Shown here: positions 11,603 through 23,135 of the stretch, in pieces
Position numbering within the stretch: the stretch's first letter is position 1
Layout of the letters: each line of letters starts with the position of its first letter
Assembly (NCBI GenBank): GCA_024699855.1
Contig: JAMPIQ010000003.1
Coordinates: forward strand, 7,378,001 to 7,442,000
Source of the DNA: Aphelenchoides besseyi
Lineage: Eukaryota > Nematoda > Chromadorea > Rhabditida > Aphelenchoididae
DNA length: 64,000 nt
Direction: 5' to 3'
The notes under the pieces: generated by a model
Database searches by the model: none
Seen by the model: the letters and a program-made list of their open reading frames with translations, nothing else
What the model was told of the DNA's origin: nothing
Made by a program: the position numbers and the translations under genes

Positions 11603-13050
11603 ATGCTGAATTCAACTAACAAACCGACGGGTCTCAATGATCCACGTCCGATATCAGCAATCACTTTTGATCCGTCAGTTCCAGCGATCACTTCGACAAT
11701 TGCCAGTCCTGTTCGGTCGAGTCACGCTCAAAATCCTCTTGAACTTCTACGCTCGTTGAGTTCTATTCATAAATTGACCGTTGAGTTGAATACGGTAAGT
11801 AAAATTTTAAATTTGTTGCTGATCTTTTCGTTCAGAACGAAAACGTGGATCTGCTTTTGAGTCCGAATATGATTATCAAAGCAATCCGTTCTGTCAATGT
11901 TCTTTCGCATCTCATTGTCGGTGATCAGTTGCTTCTGATCAATGGTCGTGCACCTAATTCGATCGACGAGGCTCAACGTTTACTCAATCAAAAAGCTCCA
12001 AAAGTGAAACGAATCACTCGATTAGTTTAATTTTGTTGTTTCAGCGCACTGTGGTTATCAGTCGAATGGTTTACAAAGCCCCAATTTCGAAGGAACGAGC
12101 TGAGAAAATCCAACTGAGACGACAACCCGGTTACATTTATTTTGTCGTTTCGATAACACGTTTTCACGGTGTGCGAATGGGACTTGGAATCGATAGGGCT
12201 GGTGGCAGAAAGTTGACTGTCAATCGAGTAGACAGCTTAACAGCAAACACTTTTAATTTTTTGTTCTTAGACCGACGAGAACACGATCTCTGCTCATTTC
12301 TACATGCTTGGAGATACAATTCTGGACGTGAACGAAGAGAAAATGTCGACGGTATGTCTTTGACCGCTAAACTCAACAGTCTTTTCGATGTTCAGAGTCA
12401 ACAATTTCGAGCTCGAATTCACTACTTCATGAAACGAGATGGTTATTACACGACTGCGGTTGAGCGCCATGATTCAGCTGTTTCCACTCACAATATTCGC
12501 CAAACATTTGATCCGTTTGTTATTCACGATATTGGAAAGGAAATGGCCAACGACGTTCGACTTATTGCTCAACGTGAATTACTGCGCTATCGGCTTTGTT
12601 TGGATAAACGTCGAAATTTGCGTGGAATATTTGTTGGCAGCGAATTTGAATTGGCGAAAACTCAGGCAGATGAAATGCCTCACGACAAGAAGCAACAAGA
12701 TTGTCAATTACAATCACAACATAAAACACGAAAAAGTATGTTTTTAACCTCAAGTGTAATAGTTCGATTTAGCTACTCGTCCATCAGAACGTCCATCTCG
12801 ATTCGAGTTCCTGGATTCGTCGAGTAGCCGTCGAAAACGACAAAAACGCAAACATGTTGCTTTTAATACGGTAATCACAGCTGTTATTTCGATTTTACGT
12901 TTGAACTTGCAGACCAAGAACGAAGAACAGCGAATTTCGTCGGACGTCCAAAATCCAGTCTTTCTTCAACACGTGAATTCGCTCAATCGTCAGGGATTCA
13001 GTCGCACTCTCACGTTCATGCCTCGTTTCTTTCGTACCGGTGGCAACTGA
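11603..13050 (+). CDS. PDZ-domain protein, nematode type
   Basis: Exons start at 11603 (13 bases after a TTTCAG) and run to 13050, giving about 400 residues. A first PDZ-like module includes SHLIVGDQLLLINGRAP; a second contains the carboxylate-loop and core signature MGLGIDRAGGRKLTVNRV followed by FYMLGDTILDVNEEKMS. The C-terminal half is helical and basic with no named domain, ending in SRTLTFMPRFFRTGGN. PDZ modules bind C-terminal peptides of partners, so a scaffold role near membranes is likely. Introns of about 45 bases interrupt both modules. The AATAAA at about 13061 fits the 3' end. Ligands cannot be predicted. Confidence 0.8.
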
Positions 13051-13513
13051 GTTGATGCGAAATAAACAAAGTTCCTGAAAGTTTGATTGAGAATCCGTTC
13101 GAACCAACGCAAGCGTTGCAATGCTTCTCGAACAGATGTGCACAAGAGCAATCGAATAAACATGATCGAAAAGTATTGAGAGGTTGTTGAGCATAATCCC
13201 GACAATGAAGTTCATGTATGTTTCTGATTCAGTTCAAACAACAGAACTTCCGTTGGATACTCAAATCGATTACCGTACCATACTCGTTGGAAGAGAGCAC
13301 CAAAATTTGCTGTCACGCATTTGATTTCTAGTTGCTCTTAACCTCAAAACACTAGCAGTGATTTTCAATTGAAGAAACCATTGCACTTCAGTACTGAATT
13401 GAATTCCATTTGCATAAATGATATACAACAGACAAGGTCTGACTCAAAAATGGATTTTGCGAATTCTTTTCTCGACTTTCGATCTTGCAACTGGTCGCTT
13501 TCATCTTTTTGCA
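13051..13513. other. Intergenic, no gene seen
   Basis: Contains the 3' end of the PDZ gene and presumably the promoter of the following kinase. Open frames here lack splice partners. Confidence 0.5.
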
Positions 13514-15112
13514 ATGGTGGAAAAGAACAAGAAAAAGAAGTCGTCCAAACCCAAAGAAAGGTACTTCTACGACTTCTGTACATTAACACACTTTTTCTTT
13601 TCAGTGCTCAACCAGCACTAGCCAAGAAAGCGGCACGCCCGGCCGACGGAGCAAAGACCAATGAACCGAAGGCATGGACGATGCAAGTCCTGCCTCCACG
13701 TTCAATCATTCGCACCAACAATCACAAGTACGTCATCTTGAAACCGCTGGGACACGGAGGCTTTGGTGACGTTTACAGTGTGAAACGCAAATCTGATGGA
13801 GTTCTGATGGCCGCAAAAGTTGAATGGACGAAGAAAGTCGAGGAACCGCGTCTCATGGTAATAAACAGTCGACTGTTCAACTAATCTTTTTGTTTCAGCG
13901 TGAATACGAAATCTATCTATCAAGAGATCAACCAACTCAAAGAATCGAATCCTTCGGCTGTGGAGAATCTCTTGCGTTGTAATGATGTTGGCGGTGTTCC
14001 GGATGTTTGCTATTTCCTTTTTCTTCCACTTCTCGGACCGTCGCTCAAAGACCTGCTGGGCGTCAGAACTCCATCGTATCAAACGGCCATTCAAATTACC
14101 GTTCAAACTCTACGGTCGATTAAGAACTTTCATGCTCTCGGAAGAATTCATCGCGACATCAAGCCGGCGAACTTTGCGATTGGACACAAAGAAGAGTCAA
14201 ACACCGTTTTCTTGATTGACTTTGGAATGGCTGTTCGTTTCTGCACGGATCCGAGCAAAATGCCAACCAGCTCGGCCTACCAGTTCATTGGTACCCGTTG
14301 CTACGCCTCTCGTACCACACACAACGAAAAGCCGCAAACACGTCGCGATGATCTTGAGTCGTGGTTCTACGTCGTATGTTTCAACTAATCAGTTCGAATT
14401 CATTGTTTTTGTTTCAGTGCTTGGAACTCTTCAAACGTGGCATTTTACCGTGGGCCAACGAGCAAGAGCCGATGGTCCGTCATCTGAAAGACAACCTCTT
14501 CGAGAAACTCCGTGAGTTAGTCATTACAATCGATCGAAGCTGTTTTAGCGTCCACCATCTTCTCACAGGTTCCCAGCTGTTTTGAGCAGTTTGCAAGCAT
14601 GATCGACGAAATTGGAAACTACAGCACACCGAACTACGATTTCTTCTTTGAGCTGCTCAACAATTTGGCCCAAGAGCGTGATTTGGCTTTGGACGCACCG
14701 TTCGAGTGGTTGGGAAAGGTAAGAGAACGATGTTCAGAAAACAATCAGTTGTTGTGTTTAGAATGCGAATGTCGAGGCTCCACGTGTTGCGAGATGTGAG
14801 ATTTCATTTGGAGCCAAGAACGGCAAACCGACGGCTTTTGTCGAACAACCGCGTACTCCAAAAACCAAAGGTGCAAAGAAGAAGGTAGAACTGTTCGCAT
14901 GCTCTTTTGATGTTCGAACTTTTCAGTCGACCGATCAATCTTCTTCGACGCTTCCACCAACTACGTCAGTCTACTCAACACCATCAAGTCACCGTCCGGT
15001 CACTTCGACCCGCTCCGAAATTGGAACTCCGTCGGCCATGTCCGTTCCTACATTCATTCCAATTCCCAAGAATATGAAAGTCGAGAAGACGAAAGAGAAA
15101 ACTGACGGTTAG
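13514..15112 (+). CDS. TTBK/CK1-like protein kinase with a 4-bp frameshift
   Basis: A casein-kinase-1 superfamily kinase of the nematode TTBK-like branch. The glycine loop is LGHGGFGDVYSV, the ATP lysine is in MAAKVEW, the catalytic loop is HRDIKPANFAIG, and the Mg loop is DFGMA. An acidic DDLESWFYV follows, typical of the family. The N-terminus is Lys-rich and the C-terminus Ser/Thr/Pro-rich, the usual plan for these kinases. After the intron acceptor at 13898 the frame reads REYEIY and then breaks; the sequence shows a tandem CTAT repeat (13913-13920). Dropping one copy would be expected to restore the frame to the open sequence that follows. No alternative donor or acceptor of the required phase is visible. 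Either an assembly error or a real null allele. Confidence 0.85.
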
Positions 15113-15572
15113 AGTTGTTGCATCGGCATAAACTTATGGAATTCACTCGTGCAGTGAAACAAGAGATTACTTTGGAGTAAAAATTGATTTATAGACAACA
15201 ACAAAGTAGCATTCCAATATCGCTTATAACGATAACCGGAAACCAAAACAATTGATGAAACAGACGTTCATATATGGCGATTACTGTCGTAGAGATTTCC
15301 AAATGTTCGAAAACGTAACAACAAACTTTCAATGGTTGTTCGTCAGAGCGATTTGGTACATTTCTTGCAAACATGAAGTTCAATATCATTGAATGAATCT
15401 TTTCGTTTATTGCTCGTCGTCAACAAAGCATTTAGCTTGTTGAGGATCTGGAAATCAAACGTTTGTTGAAGTTACGAAATAACTTGGAAGAGAAAGTTGA
15501 CTCGTTTTGGTCATTCTGTTCCTTCCGATTCGGCGTCCATTCTCTTAAGTTTATGAAACTCTCATTGTTCCA
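15113..15572. other. Intergenic, no gene seen
   Basis: No supported exon. An open frame starting at 15463 runs into the BUD31 exon out of frame and is rejected. A tiny upstream BUD31 exon in this stretch is possible but not identified. Confidence 0.45.
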
Positions 15573-16155
15573 ATGTCTCTACAACAGAAATTGCGTCGTT
15601 ACCGCAAGAAACCGCCAGTCGGATGGGACGAATTGGAACCGAAATTGGAAGAGTTCGACACCAAAATGCGCGAAGCTGAAGCCGAACCGCACGAAGGAAA
15701 AAGAAAGACCGAAGCCTTGTGGCCAATCTTCCGTGTAAGCTCTTGAACTTCTAGTTAACCGAGTTGTTTAAATCGTTTTGCAGATTCATCACCAACGTTC
15801 TCGCTACATCTTCGACCTGTTCTGGAAAGAAGAGAAGATCAGTCGAGAGTTGTATCAGTTTTGTTTGGACGCAAAGATTGTCGACTCACAGTTGATGGCA
15901 AAGTGGAAGAAGCCGGGATACGAGAACCTGTGCTGTTTGCCTTGTGTTCAAAGTCGTGATACAAACTTCGGAACCAATTGTAAGGTTTTAGAAGAGAATT
16001 ACTGATATTGAAGGTAACTTTTTTCAGGTATCTGCAGAGTACCAAAAAGCAAATTGGAAGCGGTAGGTGCTGTTAGAGTACTCAGACTCAGTTTTGTTCT
16101 TTAGGACCGGGTTATTGAATGTGTACATTGTGGTTGTAGAGGTTGTTCGGGTTGA
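15573..16155 (+). CDS. BUD31: BUD31/G10 spliceosomal protein
   Basis: Four exons (15573-15734, 15784-15979, 16028-16062, 16105-16155) encode a close match to BUD31, a small protein of the activated spliceosome that binds near the U6 catalytic core. Recognised blocks are [64 protein letters not shown] and the C-terminal [11 protein letters not shown], whose cysteines bind a zinc cluster. The N-terminus ([18 protein letters not shown]) is slightly longer than the usual MPKV-type start, so the true initiator may lie in a small exon upstream with splicing at 15588. Ku70 begins only 108 bases after this stop on the same strand. Confidence 0.93.
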
Positions 16156-16263
16156 TTTTGCAAATAAACTTTTTCTTTCAATTGGTTGTCTGTATATTCG
16201 GTTCGATTAGCCAGATTGTTACTTTTAATCACCGAGTCGCTTGTTTAATCGTCGGTTGATTAG

Positions 16264-18269
16264 ATGGACCTTGAAGGTATTGTCGAGGATGCGACCATCG
16301 AATCTACCGGTCGCAGTCTTAGCGTTTTCGTTCTCGATTGTGCGAGCGAAATGTTTGAGATGTGCGATGACAAAACGTACGTTGAAAAGGCGCTCATCAA
16401 AATTCGTGATCATCTGAATGCGATCGCTCTTTCTGCTCAAATCAGTGACTATGTCTCGGTTGTGTTTATGAATACGGTAATACACAATGTTTTTGATTCT
16501 TTTATTTCCTAGGCTTTCAGCCGTTTTGTCAAGCTGCAGACAATCAGATCATCGTATACTCTCCGATGGAGAATGTCTCAGCCGATTTGGTTTTGCAAAT
16601 CAACGAGCTTTTGGACGGCGATTTCGTCGAGAACTTTACCAAGGAATACGGAAAGGATTTCGGAAATTCGGATATCAAAGAAGTTTTCTACAAGTGCCGC
16701 AAGCTGTTTGGTGACCATCAAAAGTGCGAAAAACGGGTCTACATTTATTCACGGAACTACGAAGCGTTAAAAGAAGAAGAAGGAATGGTTAGTTAATCGT
16801 CGTTGATCTTCGATTCCAACTGTTTTTAGAATTTGCTCAGCAAGCACATGAAAAATAACGAGGAGCATATGAGCATTGTCGTTACACTTATCGGATTTCC
16901 GCTGGGTAAACGTCCTTCGCGTTATTGGGTGAGTTGGATCACAGAAACATCCGAATGAGTCCGCTTATTCGAAAAAAACTTACTACTTATTGAGCTTTGA
17001 CTTTTCAGCAAATCATTGATCCGGGATATGAATATCGCTTGTGCGATGTTGATCCAACGTAACTTTGACCTTTCTATTCCTTCTCTAACTGCTCTGTTTT
17101 AGTGTCCTCAATCTCGATGGTATTCGTCGAGCCAACTGTCGAGTCCCGTTCAACTTGGGTCCGGGACTAGAAATCGCTGTCGGAGTGTTCAATTTGATTC
17201 GAGAAAAGAAGAAGCCAAACGCCATAAATTTGGATGCAGCAACCAACGAACCAGCGGAACGAGGACGCCAGTTTGTTCGACGAACGGAAGACACTGAAAT
17301 GGCCGAAGAAGTCCTGGAAGGTGAAAATGAACCGAAAATGTTTAAGACGGAAATTGGTGGTCGTGAGTTGGTTCTCAGCAGCACAGAAATGCAGTCGTTG
17401 AGTCGTTTGGAATCGCCGGGAATTCATTTGATCGGATTCAAGAAGATGTCTTGTTTGAAGCCGTCACATCGGATGGGTGCTTCACATTTCATTTATCCGT
17501 TGGAAGAAGTGAGTAGAATTCCAAGACTTTCAATTGCTTTTCTAGATGATCACCGGCTCCAAAAACTTGTACACAGCTCTGCTTCAAAAGTGCGCACAAA
17601 AAGAAGTTTTTGCGTTGGTCCGTGTTACATTTCGAGTGGGATCAACTCCAAAAGTTTGTGCTTTGATTCCGCAGTTGATCGACAGCGAAAACGTAAGTTT
17701 GCTTTGCGTGTAAGTTCACTGTTCGTTCTAGAAGCCGCACGTTTACGAAGGCTTCCATTGCATCGAGTTGCCGGTCTATCAATCGAAACGTTCAATGGAA
17801 ATTCCGTATCAATCCACTACTCGCCGTCTCGGTGAAATGCAAGTCGAACCTCGATCAGCAATAAAGAGTTTGGTCGAGAAGTTGACTGCCAATTATCAAC
17901 CGGACTTGTATTTGAATCCGGGTAAGAAAAGACAGAAGTGATTGATCTCGTTTCTAGTTATTCAAAGTCACTACGCAATGGTCGAGTGTTTGGCGTTGAA
18001 ATACGATCAAGATGAATGTCTGGAAAAAGCAAAGTTGAAGTCCGTTTGCAGTAAGTCGCTGGATACTTTGCACACTCAATTGCTGATGTTTAGTTCCCTA
18101 TTACGAAGATCCCGAGTGGCACGCAATCGTTCGAGATGAACTCGCAGAGTTGGCCAACGAACTTCACTTGTCTGATCAGGATAAGAAGACGATGGGACGC
18201 AACAAACGTCAAGGCGAGATCTATGCTAAAGGAACGCGAAATGATACGAAACGACCACGTAAGAAATAG
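16264..18269 (+). CDS. XRCC6 (cku-70): Ku70 DNA-end-binding protein
   Basis: About ten exons encode a Ku70-like subunit of the Ku heterodimer, which binds broken DNA ends for non-homologous joining and protects telomeres. The N-terminal vWA-like domain starts with FVLDCASEMFE and includes KEVFYKCRKLFGDHQ. The core beta-barrel region follows (GIHLIGFKKMSCLKPSHRMG, then SHFIYPLEE, then GSKNLYTALLQKCAQKE). The C-terminal arm is helical and ends in a basic tail (TRNDTKRPRKK). I see no SAP domain, which many Ku70 proteins carry, so the C-terminus is short. Ku80 is the alternative but the EMFE and SD-KEV patterns favour Ku70. The ATG is directly preceded by TTGATTAG, a possible trans-splice acceptor, and BUD31 ends 108 bases upstream. 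Confidence 0.85.
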
Positions 18270-18429
18270 TCGTCAAGCCGAAGATTCTCATTTGTTTTAT
18301 TTACATTGTTGTTGTTTTTCTTTATGCCAATTTGTTGCATCCGGATTCACAACGCGCAGTTTTTCCAATTATATTTACTTCATATCCGATTCTCTCTACA
18401 CAAAATAAACAGATCTTTAGAAAGTGGGT

Positions 18430-19413
18430 TTAATTTACGATCGAACGTTCCAAACGGAAATTGTAGTCCGAATCGAGAGCCGCAGTTTGGACTTCGAATT
18501 GGCTGATAACTCCGACAGTTCCTTTGGGTTCGAATTTGGGACTCAGTTTGAACGGAACACCATCCAGTGGTCGATGAGACACAAATGGTGCTCGCATAGT
18601 TAACGACAAATCGGAGTCCAATTGCGGATAGATGGACGTTGGATTCCTGAAAAATATCCGATTAAATAAACAAGAAAAAGGTTTCGAACTTACGCGATAG
18701 GTGCTTGAACGGCAGCTGGCTGAGGTGTCGGTCGAGTTCCGTAAGTCGGTGGAATGGTCGTGACTTTAAAACAAATCAAAGCGCCATCAATTTCTCTGTA
18801 AATATAAGAGTAAAGACAAATAGGTAATCGATCAGATACCCGGCTGATGTGAAGCCTTTCGGTGGACGTTTGGATTTGTTGAGAACAATCAGATCTGTGA
18901 CCGCATCGATGGCGTCATTTCGTGGAGTAAATCGACAGCAAATGAACTTCTTTCTCAGTGCTCGTTCTTCTAAATTTGTCTGTCCGATTAGTCGACTTGC
19001 AAATTAATAGCTAACTTGTATCGGCGGTATAATCGATGCAAACGAAGTTGGTCGGTACTGCTTCCTTTTCGTTAATGATCGCCAAATCGGTAACCACTTC
19101 ATGAGGACTCTGAAGATCAAATCGCTTAAATCAACAGTTTGAATCACTCACATTTTCGGGAGCTATACGATTGATGGCGATGTATCTAACGGTGCGATTG
19201 AAAAGTCCGAAACTGAAACCTCCTTCTCGCCACAAATCCGCGTCCGTTTGATCGTCGTGGCTCTTCAGAATCTGAAAATCGAATTCTCGTAAAAGTAACC
19301 ACAAAAGAACGTACGGGAGTGAAATTGGGTGGACATCGATTTCGGTCGGTAATCAAACAAACCGAAACAATCGGCAGCGTAGCATCGTCCATCTCTTCAC
19401 TTCGCTTTAACAT
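18430..19413 (-). CDS. mvb-12: MVB12 subunit of ESCRT-I (MABP and UMA domains)
   Basis: Six minus-strand exons (19413-19315, 19271-19152, 19109-19016, 18969-18840, 18795-18694, 18646-18430) encode about 250 residues. The N-terminal MABP domain starts LPIVSVCLITDRNRCPPNFT and includes DADLWREGGFSFG and RTVRYIAI, matching the repeating beta-prism pattern of MVB12 proteins. The C-terminus holds a UMA-type motif, HRPLDGVPFKLSPKF, which docks on the VPS23/VPS37 part of ESCRT-I. The protein would help sort ubiquitinated membrane cargo into multivesicular endosomes. Both diagnostic domains are present in the right order and the frame is intact across all introns. Confidence 0.88.
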
Positions 19414-19799
19414 TTTAGTTGATGAATCAGAAAGAAACTCGTGAAGCGTCTTCAGCAAGTTAATTGCTTCGTTCTCTCAATCGATTTCATTTTGTCACAA
19501 CGAAATTTACGTCGACCAAGCAAGTGCTTCTGTTCGGCCAGTCCTCATATCCAACACAACTTTTGTGTTCCAAATGTAGAAAATAAATCAACTGAGAAGC
19601 TTTCAAAGTGCCAACAAAAAGAATATTCAGAACATTGTTGGATATATCGATTACGCTAGCTGCAATTGAAGCGGAAAAGACAGCAGCAGCTGGATTATCT
19701 AATTAAATCGTGTCAGTCTCCAACAGGTAACCCACTCAGACGAACGATTCTCTGACTTTGCCTATCAATTCGCATGAAAACTGACCGGTTTTAATCCGA
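19414..19799. other. Intergenic, possible remnant of peptidase N-terminus
   Basis: A plus-strand open frame at 19441-19659 is Cys-rich but matches nothing I recognise. It may be decayed sequence belonging to the metallopeptidase remnant that follows. Confidence 0.3.
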
Positions 19800-20650
19800 A
19801 AAAGACTAGAAAAGTTGAATGCTTCGAGTTGATTAGACGAAACTTCCCGTTGGTTGTTGACTACTTGGGCGTTGAGAAGTTTTTGAACAAGAAGGTTTTG
19901 GGCAAGCAACCGAATTGGTCGATAAACTTCGAGACAGGAATTGGACAGTTATGTTGCGAAACGAAGAAAACTGGATGGACTCTTTGAATTAGGTTTCACG
20001 ATTGGGCACGTGGTTGGTCGGTGCAGAATAATCAGTGTCAAATTTCATTTAGTTGACTCATGCATTTGATTCAGAAGGTTAGTGAATTGTGACAAATGAA
20101 GTATTCGGAATCTGAGTTTAGAATCCTAACTTGGTGCTAGTGGTCTGCGATCTAAATGGGAATGAAAAGACGAATACAAAAACCGAAATCAATGTGTAGT
20201 CGATACCCGTGAACAGAAAGAAGAACCACGAACTCAGAAGCCGGTTAATGGTCAATTAACTCAAAATGAAGAGATTGCTGATGGTTTGCACAAAATTCAC
20301 GACATCAGTTACAAATGTTTTTAGCTGATAGTCTTCGCGCTACTTTCACGTCGTTCAATTTGAAAAAAGGTGGTCCAATAGCAGGATTTGAGGATTTGAA
20401 TGCTAATCAACACTTCTTTGCTCGCTTTGCAATCAGTCAGTTGACATACGTCTAATCACGTGCTCAATTGATTTCAGCTCATTGTGTCAAGTTGAATAGA
20501 AACTATCAAGAGCAGTTGATGGCGATCGATTTGGACGCTTTCAGTGCTCGTGTCAATGTAGTTTCGAGTAACTATGCCAAGTTTGCAGAAGCATTTCAGT
20601 GTTTGGCTGGTTCGCCAATGAATCCAGAAGAGCGATATTCTTGGTTATGA
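19800..20650 (+). pseudogene. Decayed M13 (neprilysin-like) metallopeptidase
   Basis: Scattered exon-sized pieces match the M13 zinc endopeptidase family in correct order. A piece at about 19820-19910 contains VECFELIRRNFPLVVDYLG. At about 19988-20079 GFTIGH and LTHAFDSEG flank the zinc site, but the Glu expected between them (HExxH) is not encoded by either splice choice. Then GQLTQNEEIAD (about 20252-20290), LADSLRATFTSF, and the C-terminal FAEAFQCLAGSPMNPEERY. The canonical C-terminal Cys-x-x-Trp tail is changed to YSWL. Frames shift between pieces and much of the roughly 700-residue family length is missing. A non-functional relic of a recently active gene is most likely. Confidence 0.75.
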
Positions 20651-21250
20651 AATCTGCTCGAGTAAATAAACTTTGGCATTCGAATTCTTGATTTCTTCCG
20701 TTGAAATTCGGTTTACAGTTCATTCGAACTACATCATGCTTATTAATTGACAATTGGGGGTTTGTAAATCGACAGTTTTGGTCGATGGTTCGACTTTAAA
20801 AGCGGAACCAGTTTGCACTAAAGGGTTTCGTTGACAAGAATGTTAACATGAGTTTTCCAAGCGTTTCAATGAAATCGCTTCAAATCGACAACCAGAAGGT
20901 CAACTGTTGATTTCATGGTAACTTTGCAGACCTTTTATGTTGTGACCCGAACTTATTCATTTGATAGGAAGTTGAACGTTTTACACATCAACAATTGCAT
21001 CATATGAGTCGAATCGTTGCATCAGATTGATTCAAAAGTGAGAATAAATTTAATTGAATTCAAATCGAGTTTATTAAATTGCAGGATTTGAAGTTGGGAT
21101 CATAATAAAGAAAATGGCAGTTGGAAAGAAAGTCGTCGCAAAGCCTCGACGATCCATGTTTGAGCTAATTTGTTGTTGAAATTTCGCGTAATTGTTAAGA
21201 GGTGGTGGACGAACACAAGTGCAGAGATCGACTGAATGGCGTCGATTCCT
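20651..21250. other. Intergenic, no gene seen
   Basis: An AATAAA lies shortly after the peptidase relic (about 20663). The minus-strand open frame entering from the right is a shadow of the repeat gene. Confidence 0.45.
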
Positions 21251-23135
21251 TTAAGCACGTCGTCGGTAACTAGATGATTGTTCGTTCTGATATTTGGTTG
21301 CCGAACTTCCTTGTTGACTATAATTCTCTCCATTTGATGGAACGCTAGCCGGTGGTGCAGCAGTGGTTGCTGGAGCCGGTGGTGGCGGTTGTGGAGCGGG
21401 AGCACTCGGAGCGCTGTAGCTTGATTGTTGATGATGCGCTGGAGGTGCTTGAGCATATGATGATCCACTGCTTTGTGGAGCAGAATAGCTGGATTGTTGA
21501 TGATGAACTTGAGGGGCCGGAGCGGAGTAGCTTGCTTGTTGATGATGAACTTGAGGTGCTGGAGCGGAGTAGCTTGATTGTTGATGATGAACTTGAGGTG
21601 CTGGAGCGGAGTAGCTTGATTGTTGATGATGAACTTGAGGTGCTGGAGCGCTGTACGATCGTTGCTGAGCATAACCGCTGCTATGTTGCTGAACTGGAGC
21701 TTGATATTGGACCTGTGGTCTAGCATACTAGAAAAGAAAACGTTTTTGAGTGATTTGTCAAAACTTACAGTCTGTTGTTGAACTTGAGGTTGTGAGTATT
21801 GGACTTGTGGTTGATAGCTTTGTTGTTGGTACGATTGTTGTTGATACTAAGCAACATAATTGAATTACAAAATTTTAATTGAAAACATACTTGTGGTTGA
21901 TAGCTTTGTTGCTGGTATGATTGTTGGGCATAACCTGAAATTTGGTTTTATCTCAACGCGTTGACGTTAAAATTACCAGAATAAGAAGGTTGACTGTAAC
22001 CTTGAGAGTAGCCGGATCCATATGATTGGCTAAAAGATCAAATTTAGTTCACACAAACAGTCTCATTTTGCGAACCCATATCCCGACGATGGTTGAGAAT
22101 AACCGGATCCATAAGAACTTCCTGTAATATTTTCACATGACTTATAGACAAGTATTTCATCTTACCATAACCATAATTTGCTGCGCCGTAACTCTGTCCT
22201 CCGTACGAGCCTCCATATGATCCGTAATTCGAGGATGATGGTTGGCTGTAACTTGACGAGTACGAGGGTTGTTGATAGCTTTGTTGAGAATAACCTGAAA
22301 CTTGGTTTAATTTCAACACGTTGACTTTAAAGTTACCAGAATAAGAAGGCTGAGAGTATCCCTGAGAGTATGAAGAGCCGTAGTTCGAGTAACTTGGTTG
22401 ACTGTAACCTTGAGAGTAGCCGGATCCATATGATTGGCTAAAAGATAAAATTTAGTTCACACAAACAGTCTCATTTTGCGAACCCATATCCCGAGTATGA
22501 AGGCTGGCTATAGCCCGACGAGTAGCTTTGTTGTTGGTACTAAAATTTCAGAATTAATACAATGATTTGAATAGAATTCTTACTGAAGGTTGCGAGTAGG
22601 ATTGTTGGTAGCTTTGCTAAAAATTGTCATTCAATTTGCACGACCTTAAGACAAAACTAACTTGAACTTGTGGTTGCTGATAAACCTTAAAATACAAGCA
22701 GTTATTACCGAATGTTTGCTTTTTAAATTACCTGCGGTTGAGCGTAAGTCTGTTGTTGTACTGGTTGATAAGAAACCTGAATATCAATTGGTTAATAGAA
22801 CAGTTCAAAAAGACTCACTTGCTGTTGAGGTTGCGAGTACGATTGTTGAACCTGAGGTTGTTGGTAGACTTGTTGTTGTGGTCGAGCATAAGATTGTTGT
22901 TGAACCTGAGGTTGATACGATTGTTGAGGTTTAGCATAAGACTGTTGTTGAACTTGAGGTTGGTAAGATTGTTGCTGTGGCTTTGCGTAAGACTGTTGTT
23001 GAACGGGAGGTCCAACGGCGTCTAAAACAAATGGTTATTGTTGAGTATGTATTTGCATCTTGACTTACAACTGCCACCACCTCCGGCTTGAGCGCAGTAG
23101 ATTAACGAAGCGAGGATGAGCACACGGAAATGCAT
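21251..23135 (-). CDS. Secreted Gln/Tyr/Ser/Pro-rich repeat protein
   Basis: Begins with a clear signal peptide (MHFRVLILASLIYCAQAGGG, 23135 downward) and then many short exons of low-complexity sequence: QQQSYQPQVQQQSYAKPQ-type repeats, SYSQGYSQPSYS-type repeats, a GSYGGQSYGAANYGYG stretch, and four to five copies of a 14-residue unit SSYSAPAPQVHHQQ near the C-terminus. It stops at 21251-21253. No globular domain is seen. The composition resembles structural proteins of cuticle, eggshell or secreted glues, and also superficially the prion-like domain of FET proteins, but the signal peptide places this one outside the cell. Exact function unknown. Exon joins inside the repeats are approximate. 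Confidence 0.75.
21430..21660. repeat. 42-bp tandem coding repeat
   Basis: Four to five in-frame copies of a 42-base unit encode SSYSAPAPQVHHQQ on the minus strand. The 21540-21650 copies are almost identical, which points to recent expansion or homogenisation. Because the unit is a multiple of three, all three minus frames stay open. Confidence 0.8.
21932..22500. repeat. Duplicated exon-intron block in the repeat gene
   Basis: Two stretches recur about 360-410 bases apart, introns included. The segment starting AACCTGAAA at 21932 recurs at 22292, and the segment starting GACTGTAACC at 21992 recurs at 22400 and extends about 95 bases through the intron between. Intron sequence is as conserved as exon sequence, so the duplication is young. 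Confidence 0.75.

Noticed and set aside
12033..12827. 264-codon open frame on the plus strand
   Set aside because: It reads through two introns of the PDZ gene that happen to lack stops; the spliced frame matches PDZ core motifs, the unspliced one does not.
21100..21726. Long open frames on both strands over the 42-bp repeat
   Set aside because: In-frame tandem repeats keep alternate frames open. Only the frame giving SSYSAPAPQVHHQQ continues across exons and connects to the signal peptide.
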